From: Streptomyces spongiicola
Lineage (GTDB): Bacteria; Actinomycetota; Actinomycetes; Streptomycetales; Streptomycetaceae
Assembly: GCF_003122365.1 (NCBI RefSeq)
Contig: NZ_CP029254.1
Coordinates: forward strand, 3,677,001 to 3,741,000
DNA: 64,000 bases
Reading direction: 5' to 3'
Below the pieces are notes generated by a model that was given only the letters and a program-made list of their open reading frames with translations, was not told the DNA's origin and ran no database searches. The translations under genes were made by a program, and so were the position numbers. Shown here one piece after another: positions 45,000 through 53,798 of the stretch. Position 1 is the stretch's first letter. Every line of letters begins with the position of its first letter.

Positions 45000-46661
45000 T
45001 CAGGCCTGGCGGCGGACCTCCACCACACGGAAGCGGTTCGAGACGAAGGCGGCGTCGCACAGGGCCGCGTTCGCCGCGGGGTTGCCGCCGGAGCCGTGGA
45101 AGTCCGAGAACGCCGCCGTCTGGTTCACATAGACCCCGCCCGTGAGGTTGAGGGAGAGCTGCGCCGACTCCTCCAGGCAGACCTCCTCGACCGCGCGCTC
45201 GGTCTCCGCCGAGGTCGTGTACGCCCCGACCGTCATGGCGCCCTTGTCGCGCACCGTGCGGCGCAGCAGGTCGAGCGCGTCCCCCGTCGAGTCGACCGCC
45301 ACGGCGAAGGACACCGGCCCGAAGCACTCGGACATGAAGGACGCCTCGTCGTCCGGTTTGGCGCCGTCCAGTTTCACGATCACCGGCGTGCGGACGACGG
45401 CGTCGGGGAACTCCGGGTGGGCGACCTCGCGGGAGGGCAGCGCCACCTCGCCCAGCCCCGCCGCTGCCTCGAGCCGGGCCTTCACGTCCGGGTTCACCAG
45501 GGCGCCCAGCAGGGCGTTCGCCCGGCCGTCGTCGCCGAGCAGACCGCCGACGGAGGCCGCGAGGTCGGCGACCACCTCGTCGTACGACTTGGGGCCGGCG
45601 TCCGTGGTGATGCCGTCGCGCGGGATGAGCAGGTTCTGCGGGGTGGTGCACATCTGGCCGCTGTACAGGGACAGCGAGAAGGCCAGGTTCGAGAGCATCC
45701 CCCGGTAGTCGTCGGTGGAGTCGATGACCACCGTGTTGACGCCGGCCTTCTCCGTGTAGACCTGGGCCTGGCGGGCGTGCTGCTCCAGCCAGTCGCCGAA
45801 GCCGGTCGAGCCCGTGTAGTCGATGATCTTGACTTCCGGGCGGAGGGCGAGCGTCTTGGCGATGCCCTCGCCCGGGCGCTCGGCGGCGAGGGCCACCAGG
45901 TTCGGGTCGAAGCCGGCTTCGCCCAGCACCCCGCGGGCGATCCGCACCGTCATCGCGAGCGGGAGTACCGCGCGCGGGTGGGGCTTGACCAGCACGGGGT
46001 TGCCGGTGGCCAGCGAGGCGAACAGGCCCGGATAGCCGTTCCACGTCGGGAAGGTGTTGCAGCCGATGAGCAGCGCGATACCGCGCGGCGCGGCCGTGAA
46101 GGCCTTCCGCAGCTCCAGCGGATCCCGCTTGCCCTGGGGCTTGGACCACTGGGCGGTCTGCGGCGTGCGCGTCTGCTCCTGGTAGGCGTACGCCACCGCC
46201 TCCAGGCCGCGGTCCTGGGCGTGCGGGCCGCCGGCCTGGAACGCCATCATGAACGCCTGGCCGCTGGTGTGCATGACCGCATGGGCGAACTCGTGGGTGC
46301 GGGCGCTGATCCGCGACAGGATCTCCAGGCAGACCAGGGCGCGTGTCTCGGCACCCGCGTCCCGCCAGTCCGCCATGCCCGCGCGCATCGCGGGCAGCAG
46401 GACGTCGAGGTCCGGGTGCGGATACTCGATGCCCAGCTCCGGACCGTACGGCGACACCTCCCGGCCGGTCCAGCCGTCGGTACCGGGCTGGCCGAGTTCG
46501 AAGCGGTTGCCGAGCAGGGCCCGGTAGGCCGCCAGACCGTCGGCCGCGCCCGTCTCGCCGTACGCCTTGGGGTGCTCGGGGTGGGGAGACCAGTACTCCC
46601 GTGAGCGGATCGCCTCGAGCGCCCGGTCGAGCGTCGGCCGGTGGGTCTCGGTCAGCTGCAT
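45000..46661 (-). CDS. paaN: Phenylacetic acid degradation protein PaaN (aldehyde dehydrogenase type)
   Basis: The 553-residue protein belongs to the PaaN/PaaZ aldehyde dehydrogenase group: LLIGCNTFPTWNGYPGLFAS, IIDYTGSTGFGDWLE, SLYSGQMCTTPQNLLIP (with the catalytic Cys) and FMSECFGPV. It lacks the C-terminal MaoC-like hydratase that opens the oxepin ring in E. coli PaaZ, so a separate hydratase is needed. It would oxidise the semialdehyde made from oxepin-CoA. ATG 46661 follows GAGGAG and is divergent from paaH across the operator. Confidence 0.92.
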   Translation of the reverse strand: MQLTETHRPTLDRALEAIRSREYWSPHPEHPKAYGETGAADGLAAYRALLGNRFELGQPGTDGWTGREVSPYGPELGIEYPHPDLDVLLPAMRAGMADWRDAGAETRALVCLEILSRISARTHEFAHAVMHTSGQAFMMAFQAGGPHAQDRGLEAVAYAYQEQTRTPQTAQWSKPQGKRDPLELRKAFTAAPRGIALLIGCNTFPTWNGYPGLFASLATGNPVLVKPHPRAVLPLAMTVRIARGVLGEAGFDPNLVALAAERPGEGIAKTLALRPEVKIIDYTGSTGFGDWLEQHARQAQVYTEKAGVNTVVIDSTDDYRGMLSNLAFSLSLYSGQMCTTPQNLLIPRDGITTDAGPKSYDEVVADLAASVGGLLGDDGRANALLGALVNPDVKARLEAAAGLGEVALPSREVAHPEFPDAVVRTPVIVKLDGAKPDDEASFMSECFGPVSFAVAVDSTGDALDLLRRTVRDKGAMTVGAYTTSAETERAVEEVCLEESAQLSLNLTGGVYVNQTAAFSDFHGSGGNPAANAALCDAAFVSNRFRVVEVRRQA

Positions 46662-46715
46662 GAAAGACCAACTCCTCGGTGAGCTGGGCAGGGGAACGCG
46701 GACAGAGTTAGAGTA

Positions 46716-46732
46716 ACCGAACGATCGGTCGG
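46716..46732. promoter_or_regulatory. PaaR-like operator between paaN and paaH
   Basis: ACCGAACGATCGGTCGG is identical over 17 bases to the site before paaA. It lies in the 123-bp divergent promoter region and could repress both directions, including paaR through the paaH transcript. Confidence 0.82.
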
Positions 46733-46784
46733 GACAAGGGGGGTCGCGGATCCTGTGGACAACTCGTAGGGGAGGATCACTGCC

Positions 46785-48353
46785 ATGACCGTCACCGACG
46801 CCGCAGGCGGCCCGAGTGGCCAGAGCGGCCCGAGCGGCACCGGCGCCGTCGCGCCCGGTCGTACCGTCGCCGTCGTGGGCGCAGGCACCATGGGGCAGGG
46901 CATCGCGCAGGTCGCGCTGCTCGCCGGCCACCGGGTGCGGCTCCACGACGCCGCCCCCGGCCAGGCGGAGACCGGCGCGGAGGCGATCCGCACCCGTCTG
47001 GACCGCCTGGTGGAGAAGGGGCGGCTGGAGGAGGGGGCCCGCCGTGCCGCGGCCCGCCGGCTGACGTGCACGGCGGAGGTCGCCGAACTCGCGGACAGCG
47101 CCCTCGTCGTCGAGGCCGTAGTCGAGGACCTCGCCGTCAAGCAGGAGCTCTTCCGCGCCCTGGAGGAGGTCGTCGCCGACGACTGCCTGCTCGCCACCAA
47201 CACCTCCTCGCTGTCCGTCACCGCCGTCGCGGGCGCCCTGCGACGGCCCGGGCGCTTCGTCGGACTGCACTTCTTCAACCCGGCGCCGCTCCTCCCGCTG
47301 GTCGAGGTCGTCAGCGGTTTCGCCACCGACGAGGCGGCGGCCGCCCGCGCCTGCGAGACGGCGAGGGCGTGGGGCAAGACCCCGGTCCGCTGCGCCGACA
47401 CCCCCGGCTTCATCGTCAACCGCATCGCCCGCCCCTTCTACGCCGAGGCCTTCGCCGTCCACGAGGAGCGCGGCGCGGACCCCGCCACCATCGACGCGGT
47501 CCTGCGCGAGTGCGGCGGATTCCGGATGGGCCCGTTCGAACTCACCGACCTGATCGGCCAAGACGTCAACGAGGCCGTCACCCGCTCCGTGTGGGAGTCG
47601 TTCTTCCGGAGCCCGAAGTTCGAGCCCTCGCCGGTCCAGCGCCGGCTCGTGGAGTCGGGCCGCCTGGGCCGCAAGTCGGGCCACGGGTGGTACCCCCACG
47701 GGCCCGGGGCGGAGCGCCCCGAACCGCACACCGCACCGGCGGCCGAGCCGCCGCCGCAGATCGTCGTGGAGGGCGACCTGGGGCCGGCCGGGGCGCTGAC
47801 AGCGCTGTGGCGGGAGGCCGGGATCACGGTGCGCGAGGAGGACGGGGACCGCGGGCCCCGCGTCCTGCTGCCGAGCGGCGGGCAGCTCGCCCTCGCCGAC
47901 GGCCGGATGTCGGCCGAGTCCCGCGATGTCGTCTACTTCGACCTGGCCCTCGACTACCGGGCGGCGGCAAGGGTCGCGCTGTCCGCGTCCGAGGCCACCG
48001 GCCGGGAGACGCTGCGCCAGTCGATCGGCCTGTTCCAGGCCCTCGGCAAGAAGGTCAGCGTCATCGGCGACGTCCCCGGCATGATCGTCGCGCGGACGGT
48101 CGCGATGCTGGTGGACGCCGCGGCCGACGCCGTCGCCAAGGGAGCGGCGTCCCCCGAGGACATCGACACCGCGATGCGGCTCGGGGTCAGCTACCCGGTC
48201 GGCCCGGTGGAGTGGGGCCACCGGCTGGGGCGCGCCTGGGCGCACGAACTCCTCGACGAACTCCACGCACGTGTGCCGACCGGCCGGTATGCGCCGTCCC
48301 TGGGCCTCTATCGTCAGTCGTACGCCACGACGAAGGGCGACCAGGCCTCATGA
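46785..48353 (+). CDS. paaH: 3-hydroxyacyl-CoA dehydrogenase PaaH
   Basis: The 522-residue enzyme has a Rossmann start VAVVGAGTMGQGIAQVALLA, then ATNTSSLSVTAVA, FVGLHFFNPAP (with the catalytic His) and ADTPGFIVNRIARPFYAEA. The C-terminal half repeats the 3HCDH domain (ALGKKVSVIGDVPGMIVART). It oxidises 3-hydroxyadipyl-CoA with NAD+ in the lower phenylacetate route. AGGGGAGG precedes ATG 46785. It overlaps paaR by ATGA. Confidence 0.93.
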   Translation: MTVTDAAGGPSGQSGPSGTGAVAPGRTVAVVGAGTMGQGIAQVALLAGHRVRLHDAAPGQAETGAEAIRTRLDRLVEKGRLEEGARRAAARRLTCTAEVAELADSALVVEAVVEDLAVKQELFRALEEVVADDCLLATNTSSLSVTAVAGALRRPGRFVGLHFFNPAPLLPLVEVVSGFATDEAAAARACETARAWGKTPVRCADTPGFIVNRIARPFYAEAFAVHEERGADPATIDAVLRECGGFRMGPFELTDLIGQDVNEAVTRSVWESFFRSPKFEPSPVQRRLVESGRLGRKSGHGWYPHGPGAERPEPHTAPAAEPPPQIVVEGDLGPAGALTALWREAGITVREEDGDRGPRVLLPSGGQLALADGRMSAESRDVVYFDLALDYRAAARVALSASEATGRETLRQSIGLFQALGKKVSVIGDVPGMIVARTVAMLVDAAADAVAKGAASPEDIDTAMRLGVSYPVGPVEWGHRLGRAWAHELLDELHARVPTGRYAPSLGLYRQSYATTKGDQAS

Positions 48354-48943
48354 CGACTGCCAAACGCGACACCTACACCCCGGAGACACTGCTGTCCGTC
48401 GCCGTCCGGGTCTTCAACGAACGCGGCTACGACGGCACGTCGATGGAGCACCTCTCCAAGGCCGCGGGCATCTCCAAGTCCTCGATATACCACCATGTGT
48501 CCGGCAAGGAGGAGCTGCTGAGGCGGGCCGTCAGCCGCGCCCTGGACGGTCTCTTCGGGATTCTCGAGGAGCCGGGCGCGACTCGCGGGCGGGCGCTCGA
48601 GCGGGTCGAGTACGTGACCCGGCGCACCGTCGAGGTGCTGATGGCCGAGCTGCCCTACGTCACTCTGCTGCTGCGGGTCCGGGGCAACACCAGGACCGAG
48701 CGGTGGGCCATGGAGCGGCGCCGCGAGTTCGACCACAGGGTCGCCGACCTCCTCAAGGCCGCCGCGGCGGACGGCGATCTGCGCGCCGACCTGGACACCA
48801 GGCTCGCGACACGGCTGCTGTTCGGCATGGTCAACTCCCTGGTGGAGTGGTACCGGCCGCAGGCCGGCACCGGCTACGACCGGCAGCAGGTGGCCGACGC
48901 GGTGGTCCGGCTGGCCTTCGACGGGCTGCGCACGGCGTCCTGA
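48350..48943 (+). CDS. paaR: TetR-family repressor PaaR
   Basis: The 197-residue regulator has a TetR HTH (FNERGYDGTSMEHLSKAAGI, SKSSIYHHVSGKEELLRRAV) and an all-helical ligand domain. Its coupling to paaH and the shared palindromes nearby identify it as the phenylacetate regulator; by analogy with known PaaR proteins, phenylacetyl-CoA should release it. Since its promoter carries the site, it should repress itself. Confidence 0.9.
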   Translation: MTTAKRDTYTPETLLSVAVRVFNERGYDGTSMEHLSKAAGISKSSIYHHVSGKEELLRRAVSRALDGLFGILEEPGATRGRALERVEYVTRRTVEVLMAELPYVTLLLRVRGNTRTERWAMERRREFDHRVADLLKAAAADGDLRADLDTRLATRLLFGMVNSLVEWYRPQAGTGYDRQQVADAVVRLAFDGLRTAS

Positions 48944-48969
48944 GCCACGGGTGCGCCGCCCGGCCGGCG

Positions 48970-49001
48970 GCGTACCGGGGCGGGACCGCGCCCCGGTACG
49001 C
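48970..49001. terminator. Bidirectional hairpin terminator
   Basis: A perfect 13-bp stem (GCGTACCGGGGCG / CGCCCCGGTACGC) with a 6-base loop lies between the convergent paaR and Lrp/AsnC genes. Confidence 0.8.
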
Positions 49002-49112
49002 GCCGTCGGCCGGGGCCCTCCGGTCGGCGGCCCGGGGCGCGCTTCCGTCACCAATCGGCGGCCTCCGATCGGCCGTCCCCGATCGGCCGGGCCGGGCCGG
49101 GGTGCGCGGGCC

Positions 49113-49643
49113 TCAGCGGGCCGGGTCGGGATCCAGGTCCGTCTCCTCGAAGACCAGCAGCGTGCGTGTGGACAGCACCTCGGGGATCGCCTGGAGCCTG
49201 GTCAGTACGAGTTCCCGCAGGGTGCGGTTGTCCGGTGTGTGGACCAGGAGCAGTACGTCGAAGTCGCCGCTGACCAGCGCTATGTGTGCCGCCCCCGGCA
49301 GCGCCTGCAACTGCTTGCGGACCGTCCGCCACGAGTTCTGGACGATCTTGAGGGTGATGTAGGCGGAGGCGCCGTGGCCGGCCCGCTCGTGGTTCACGCG
49401 TGCGCTGAACCCCCGGATCACCCCGTCGTCGATCAGCCGGTTGATGCGGGCGTACGCGTTGGCCCGCGACACATGGACGCGTTCGGCGACGGAGCGTATC
49501 GAGGCCCGGCCGTCGGTCTGGAGGATGCGGAGGATGTCGCGGTCGATCGAGTCCAGGCTGCGCGGCGACGGCCCCTGGCCCGCGCCGGGCACCACTTCCC
49601 AGGCCGTGCGGTCCCCGCCGTCGGCCATTTGTTCAGCTGTCAC
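49113..49643 (-). CDS. Lrp/AsnC-family regulator, BkdR-like
   Basis: The 176-residue protein has an AsnC-type HTH (SIDRDILRILQTDGRASIRS, VAERVHVSRANAYARINRLI) and a C-terminal RAM ligand domain (ALVSGDFDVLLLVHTPDNRT). It is divergent from the 2-oxoacid dehydrogenase operon, which such proteins regulate in response to branched-chain amino acids. GTG 49643 follows GGGGGGAC; ATG 49628 is an alternative. Confidence 0.9.
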   Translation of the reverse strand: MTAEQMADGGDRTAWEVVPGAGQGPSPRSLDSIDRDILRILQTDGRASIRSVAERVHVSRANAYARINRLIDDGVIRGFSARVNHERAGHGASAYITLKIVQNSWRTVRKQLQALPGAAHIALVSGDFDVLLLVHTPDNRTLRELVLTRLQAIPEVLSTRTLLVFEETDLDPDPAR

Positions 49644-49744
49644 GTCCCCCCACCTTTCCGCTGTGGACGACCTGCTCCTATCCCAGGCTGTGGAGAACCG
49701 TTTGTCCACAGGCTGGAGGTGCCTGTAGCCAAAATGCGCCCACG

Positions 49745-49758
49745 ACCGAACAATCGGT
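49745..49758. promoter_or_regulatory. PaaR-like site before the 2-oxoacid dehydrogenase operon
   Basis: ACCGAACAATCGGT matches the paa operators except G to A at position 8, and it is followed by AGG rather than CGG. It lies 70 bp before the E1 alpha start in the divergent region with the Lrp/AsnC gene. It suggests phenylacetate control of this operon; a chance match is possible. Confidence 0.6.
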
Positions 49759-49827
49759 AGGTGAGGCGCCTCACACTCCGCGCCCTTCAAGGGTCCTTAT
49801 GCCCGCTCCCACGAGGAGGTGCTCGCG

Positions 49828-51003
49828 TTGAAGAAGAGCAGCATGACGGTCCAGGAGCGGCCGGGCGCGGCCTACCGGCCCACCCCGCCGCCCGCCTGGA
49901 AGCCGCGCACCGACCCCGCGCCGCTGCTTCCCGACCCGGAGCCGTACCGGGTCCTCGGCACCGGCGCCGCGTCCGGGGCCGACCCCGAGCTGCTTCTGCG
50001 GCTTTACGCGGAGCTGGTCCGCGGCCGCAGGTACAACGCGCAGGCGACCGCCCTCACCAAGCAGGGCAGGCTCGCCGTCTATCCGTCGAGCACCGGCCAG
50101 GAGGCGTGCCAGGTCGCCGCCGCCCTCGCCCTGGAGCAGCGCGACTGGCTGTTCCCCAGCTACCGGGACACCCTCGCGGCGGTCGCCCGCGGCCTCGACC
50201 CCGTGCAGGCGCTGACGCTGCTCCGCGGTGACTGGCACACCGGCTACGACCCGCACGAGCACCGCATCGCGCCGCTGTCCACCCCGCTCGCCACCCAGCT
50301 CCCCCACGCGGTGGGTCTGGCCCACGCCGCGCGCCTCGAGGGCGACGACGTCGTGGCGCTCGCCATGGTCGGCGACGGCGGCACCAGCGAGGGCGACTTC
50401 CACGAGGCACTCAACTTCGCCGCCGTCTGGCGGGCACCCGTCGTCTTCTTCGTGCAGAACAACGGGTTCGCCATCTCCGTGCCCCTCGCCAAGCAGACCG
50501 CCGCACCGTCCCTCGCGCACAAGGCGGTGGGATACGGGATGCCCGGCAGGCTCGTCGACGGCAACGACGCGGCGGCGGTGCACGAGGTGCTCGGCGAAGC
50601 GGTCGCGCGGGCCCGCCGGGGCGGCGGGCCCACCCTCGTCGAGGCGATCACCTACCGCATCGACGCGCACACCAACGCCGACGACGCCACCCGGTACCGG
50701 GGCGACGGCGAGGTCGAGGCCTGGCGCGCGCACGACCCGATCCGGCTGCTGGAGACGGAGCTGACCGGCCGCGGGCTGCTCGACGAGGACGCGGTGAGGG
50801 CTGCCGCCGAGGGGGCCGAGGCGATGGCCGCGCGCTTGCGGGAACGGATGAACGCGGATCCCGTGCTGCACCCGATGGACCTTTTCGAGCACGTCTACGC
50901 CGAGCAGACCGGACAGCTGCGGGAGCAGGCCGCACAGCTGCGGGCCGAGCTGGAGGCCGAGGGCGCCGAGGACGCCCACCGCGCGGAGGGTGACGCACGA
51001 TGA
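49828..51003 (+). CDS. bkdA: Branched-chain 2-oxoacid dehydrogenase E1 alpha
   Basis: The 391-residue thiamine diphosphate enzyme has GRRYNAQATALTKQGRLAVY, the cofactor motif GDGGTSEGDFHEALNFAAVW with VQNNGFAISVP, and the phosphorylation-loop-like ITYRIDAHTNADDATRYR. With E1 beta it decarboxylates branched-chain 2-oxoacids, which gives starter units for branched fatty acids. TTG 49828 is preferred because GAGGAGG ends 8 bases before it; GTG 49819 overlaps that site. ATG 49843 is also possible. Confidence 0.92.
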   Translation: MKKSSMTVQERPGAAYRPTPPPAWKPRTDPAPLLPDPEPYRVLGTGAASGADPELLLRLYAELVRGRRYNAQATALTKQGRLAVYPSSTGQEACQVAAALALEQRDWLFPSYRDTLAAVARGLDPVQALTLLRGDWHTGYDPHEHRIAPLSTPLATQLPHAVGLAHAARLEGDDVVALAMVGDGGTSEGDFHEALNFAAVWRAPVVFFVQNNGFAISVPLAKQTAAPSLAHKAVGYGMPGRLVDGNDAAAVHEVLGEAVARARRGGGPTLVEAITYRIDAHTNADDATRYRGDGEVEAWRAHDPIRLLETELTGRGLLDEDAVRAAAEGAEAMAARLRERMNADPVLHPMDLFEHVYAEQTGQLREQAAQLRAELEAEGAEDAHRAEGDAR

Positions 51004-52016
51004 GCACGGCAACCGCACGGCAGGCCAAGCCCGCCACGATGGCGCAGGCCCTTCAGCGGGCGATGCGCGACGCCATGTCCGAGGACCCGGCCGTCCACGT
51101 CCTGGGTGAGGACGTCGGCACCCTCGGAGGGGTCTTCCGGGTCACGGACGGCCTCGCCGAGGAGTTCGGCGAGGACCGGTGCACCGACACCCCGCTGGCC
51201 GAGGCGGGCATCCTCGGGACGGCCGTCGGCATGGCGATGTACGGGCTGCGCCCCGTCGTCGAGATGCAGTTCGACGCCTTCGCCTACCCGGCGTTCGAGC
51301 AGCTGATCAGCCATGTGTCCCGGATGCGCAACAGGACGCGCGGGGCGATGCCGCTGCCGATCACCGTGCGGGTCCCCTACGGCGGGGGAATCGGGGGTGT
51401 CGAGCACCACAGCGATTCCTCCGAGGCGTACTACATGGCCACTCCGGGGCTGCATGTCGTCACCCCGGCGACGGTCGAGGACGCCTACGGACTGCTGAGG
51501 AAGGCGATCGCCTCCGACGACCCGGTGGTCTTCCTGGAGCCGAAGCGGCTCTACTGGTCCAAGGCCGACTGGTCGCCGGACGCCCCGGCGGCCGTGGAAC
51601 CGATCGGCCGTGCGGTGGTGCGCCGCACGGGGCGCAGCGCCACGCTCGTCACCTACGGTCCCTCGGTGCCGGTCTGCATGGAGGCGGCCGAGGCGGCCGA
51701 AGCCGAGGGCTGGGACCTGGAGGTCGTGGATCTCCGTTCGCTCGTTCCCTTCGACGACGAGACCGTGTGCGCGTCCGTGCGCCGTACGGGCAGGGCCGTC
51801 GTCGTCCACGAGTCGACGGGCTTCGGCGGGCCGGGCGGCGAGATAGCGGCGAGGGTGACGGAGCGTTGCTTCCACCACCTCGAGGCCCCCGTGCTGAGGG
51901 TGGCCGGTTTCGACATCCCCTATCCGCCGCCGATGCTGGAACGTCACCACCTGCCGGGTGTGGACCGGGTGCTGGACGCCGTGGCACGGCTGCAGTGGGA
52001 GGTGGAGAGCCGATGA
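51000..52016 (+). CDS. bkdB: Branched-chain 2-oxoacid dehydrogenase E1 beta
   Basis: The 338-residue protein has the transketolase-like core GEDVGTLGGVFRVTDGL, DTPLAEAGILGTAVGMAMYG and the C-terminal transketolase domain (VVHESTGFGGPGGEIAARVT). It forms the heterotetrameric E1 with the preceding product. ATGA overlaps link it to both neighbours. Confidence 0.95.
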   Translation: MSTATARQAKPATMAQALQRAMRDAMSEDPAVHVLGEDVGTLGGVFRVTDGLAEEFGEDRCTDTPLAEAGILGTAVGMAMYGLRPVVEMQFDAFAYPAFEQLISHVSRMRNRTRGAMPLPITVRVPYGGGIGGVEHHSDSSEAYYMATPGLHVVTPATVEDAYGLLRKAIASDDPVVFLEPKRLYWSKADWSPDAPAAVEPIGRAVVRRTGRSATLVTYGPSVPVCMEAAEAAEAEGWDLEVVDLRSLVPFDDETVCASVRRTGRAVVVHESTGFGGPGGEIAARVTERCFHHLEAPVLRVAGFDIPYPPPMLERHHLPGVDRVLDAVARLQWEVESR

Positions 52017-53707
52017 CCCAGGTGCTCGAATTCAGGCTGCCGGATCTCGGCGAGGGCCTGACCGAAGCGGAGATCGTCCGCTGGATGGTGGACGTCGGCG
52101 ACGTCGTCGCGGTCGACCAGCCGGTCGTCGAGGTCGAGACGGCCAAGGCGATGGTCGAGGTGCCCTGCCCGTACGCGGGCGTGGTCACGGCGCGCTTCGG
52201 TGCGGAAGGGGCGGAGCTCCCCGTCGGCGCTCCCCTGCTCACCGTCGCGGTGGGCGCCAGGGAACCCGGCTCCGCGGAGGGTGCGGGTACAGCCGGGGAC
52301 CCGGTTTCCGCCGCGAGCCAGGAGGAGGAGACCTCCGGCAATGTCCTCGTGGGCTACGGGACGGGTGCTCGGGCGGCCCGCCGCCGACGGGTCCGCCCCG
52401 CGTCGCCGACGGGCCGGGACCGCCCGGACCGCCCGGGGTACGGGACCGGTGGCGACTCCCCTGCCGCGAGCGGTCCGGGGCCCGTCGCCTCCGCCGCCGG
52501 ACCGGCGCCCGGGGAGACGCCCGGTCCGGCGCCCGAACCGGGGCGCAGGGCGGCGCCCGGGGCGCCCGGGGGGACGCCCGGTCCGTCCTCCACGGCGCGT
52601 GAACCGGTGTGGGACAGTGCCGTGGAGAGCCCGGCGCCCGACGCGCCGCGCGGCATCCCCGCGTTGGGGGACGCCGTCCTCGGCACCGCCCGGTCCGCCC
52701 ACGAGGGTCCGGTCGCGGTCATCTCGCCCCTGGTGCGGCGCCTGGCCCGGGACAGCGGGGTCGATCTGCGGAAGCTGCGGGGATCCGGGCCGCACGGGCT
52801 GATCCTCCGCGTAGACGTGGAGCACGCCGTACGGGTCGGGGCCGGCGCGACCGAGCAGCGTGTCCCGACTCAGCCGCCCCAGCCGACTCAGCCGCAAGAG
52901 CCGACTCAGCCGCCCCAGCCGTCGGCTCCGCTCACCGCTTCCGGACCCGTGTCGGCCCCGGACTCCGCTACCGGAACCGTGCCGGTCTCCGCTCCCCGAC
53001 CTGTGGCGGCCCCGGCCACCGGTGAGCGGATCCCGCTGCGCGGGGTGCGCGGCGCAGTCGCGGACAAGCTGTCCCGCAGCCGCCGTGAGATCCCGGACGC
53101 GACCTGCTGGGTCGACGCGGACGCCACCGAACTCATGGCGGCCCGCACGGCCATGAACGCGGCCGGCGGCCCGAAGATCTCGCTGCTCGCCCTGCTGGCG
53201 CGCATCTGCACGGCGGCACTCGCCCGCTATCCCGAACTCAACTCCACGGTGGACCCGGAAGCCTGGGAGATCGTGCGGATACCCGAGGTCCGCCTCGGCT
53301 TCGCGGTCCAGACCGACCGGGGCCTGGTCGTCCCCGTCGTCCGCGACGCCGGGAACCGCACGGCCGAGTCGCTCACCGAGGAGTTCGCGCGGCTCACCGG
53401 CAAGGCCCGCCAGGGCACGCTCACCCCGGCGGACCTCACCGGGGGCACGTTCACACTCAACAACTACGGGGTGTTCGGGGTCGACGGCTCCACACCGATC
53501 ATCAACCATCCGGAGGCGGCCATGCTCGGCGTCGGCCGCATCGTGCCCAAGCCCTGGGTGCACGAGGGGCAGCTCGCCGTCCGCCAGGTCGTCCAGCTCT
53601 CGCTCACCTTCGACCACCGGGTGTGCGACGGCGGTACGGCCGGCGGCTTCCTGAGGTATGTGGCGGACTGCGTGGAGCAGCCCGCGGTACTGCTGCGCAC
53701 CCTGTGA
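52013..53707 (+). CDS. bkdC: Dihydrolipoyl acyltransferase E2 of the 2-oxoacid dehydrogenase
   Basis: The 564-residue protein has one lipoyl domain (ETAKAM, K45), a peripheral subunit-binding domain at about 237-272 (ISPLVRRLARDSGVDLRKLR) and the catalytic domain with H535-R-V-C-D-G. The linker between the first two domains is about 155 residues and Pro/Gly/Ala-rich, and a second linker has PTQPPQ repeats, so it is longer than usual. No E3 gene follows, so a shared dihydrolipoyl dehydrogenase is used. Confidence 0.94.
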   Translation: MTQVLEFRLPDLGEGLTEAEIVRWMVDVGDVVAVDQPVVEVETAKAMVEVPCPYAGVVTARFGAEGAELPVGAPLLTVAVGAREPGSAEGAGTAGDPVSAASQEEETSGNVLVGYGTGARAARRRRVRPASPTGRDRPDRPGYGTGGDSPAASGPGPVASAAGPAPGETPGPAPEPGRRAAPGAPGGTPGPSSTAREPVWDSAVESPAPDAPRGIPALGDAVLGTARSAHEGPVAVISPLVRRLARDSGVDLRKLRGSGPHGLILRVDVEHAVRVGAGATEQRVPTQPPQPTQPQEPTQPPQPSAPLTASGPVSAPDSATGTVPVSAPRPVAAPATGERIPLRGVRGAVADKLSRSRREIPDATCWVDADATELMAARTAMNAAGGPKISLLALLARICTAALARYPELNSTVDPEAWEIVRIPEVRLGFAVQTDRGLVVPVVRDAGNRTAESLTEEFARLTGKARQGTLTPADLTGGTFTLNNYGVFGVDGSTPIINHPEAAMLGVGRIVPKPWVHEGQLAVRQVVQLSLTFDHRVCDGGTAGGFLRYVADCVEQPAVLLRTL

Positions 53708-53720
53708 CCCCGTCGCGGTT

Positions 53721-53756
53721 CCCCGGTGGATGCCGCAGACCGCGCATCCACCGGGG
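53721..53756 (+). terminator. Hairpin terminator of the bkd operon
   Basis: A perfect 12-bp stem (CCCCGGTGGATG / CATCCACCGGGG) with a 12-base loop begins 14 bp after the E2 stop codon. Confidence 0.75.
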
Positions 53757-53798
53757 CCGGCTGGTTCCGTATCGGCGGCCACGGCCCATACTTCTGGG

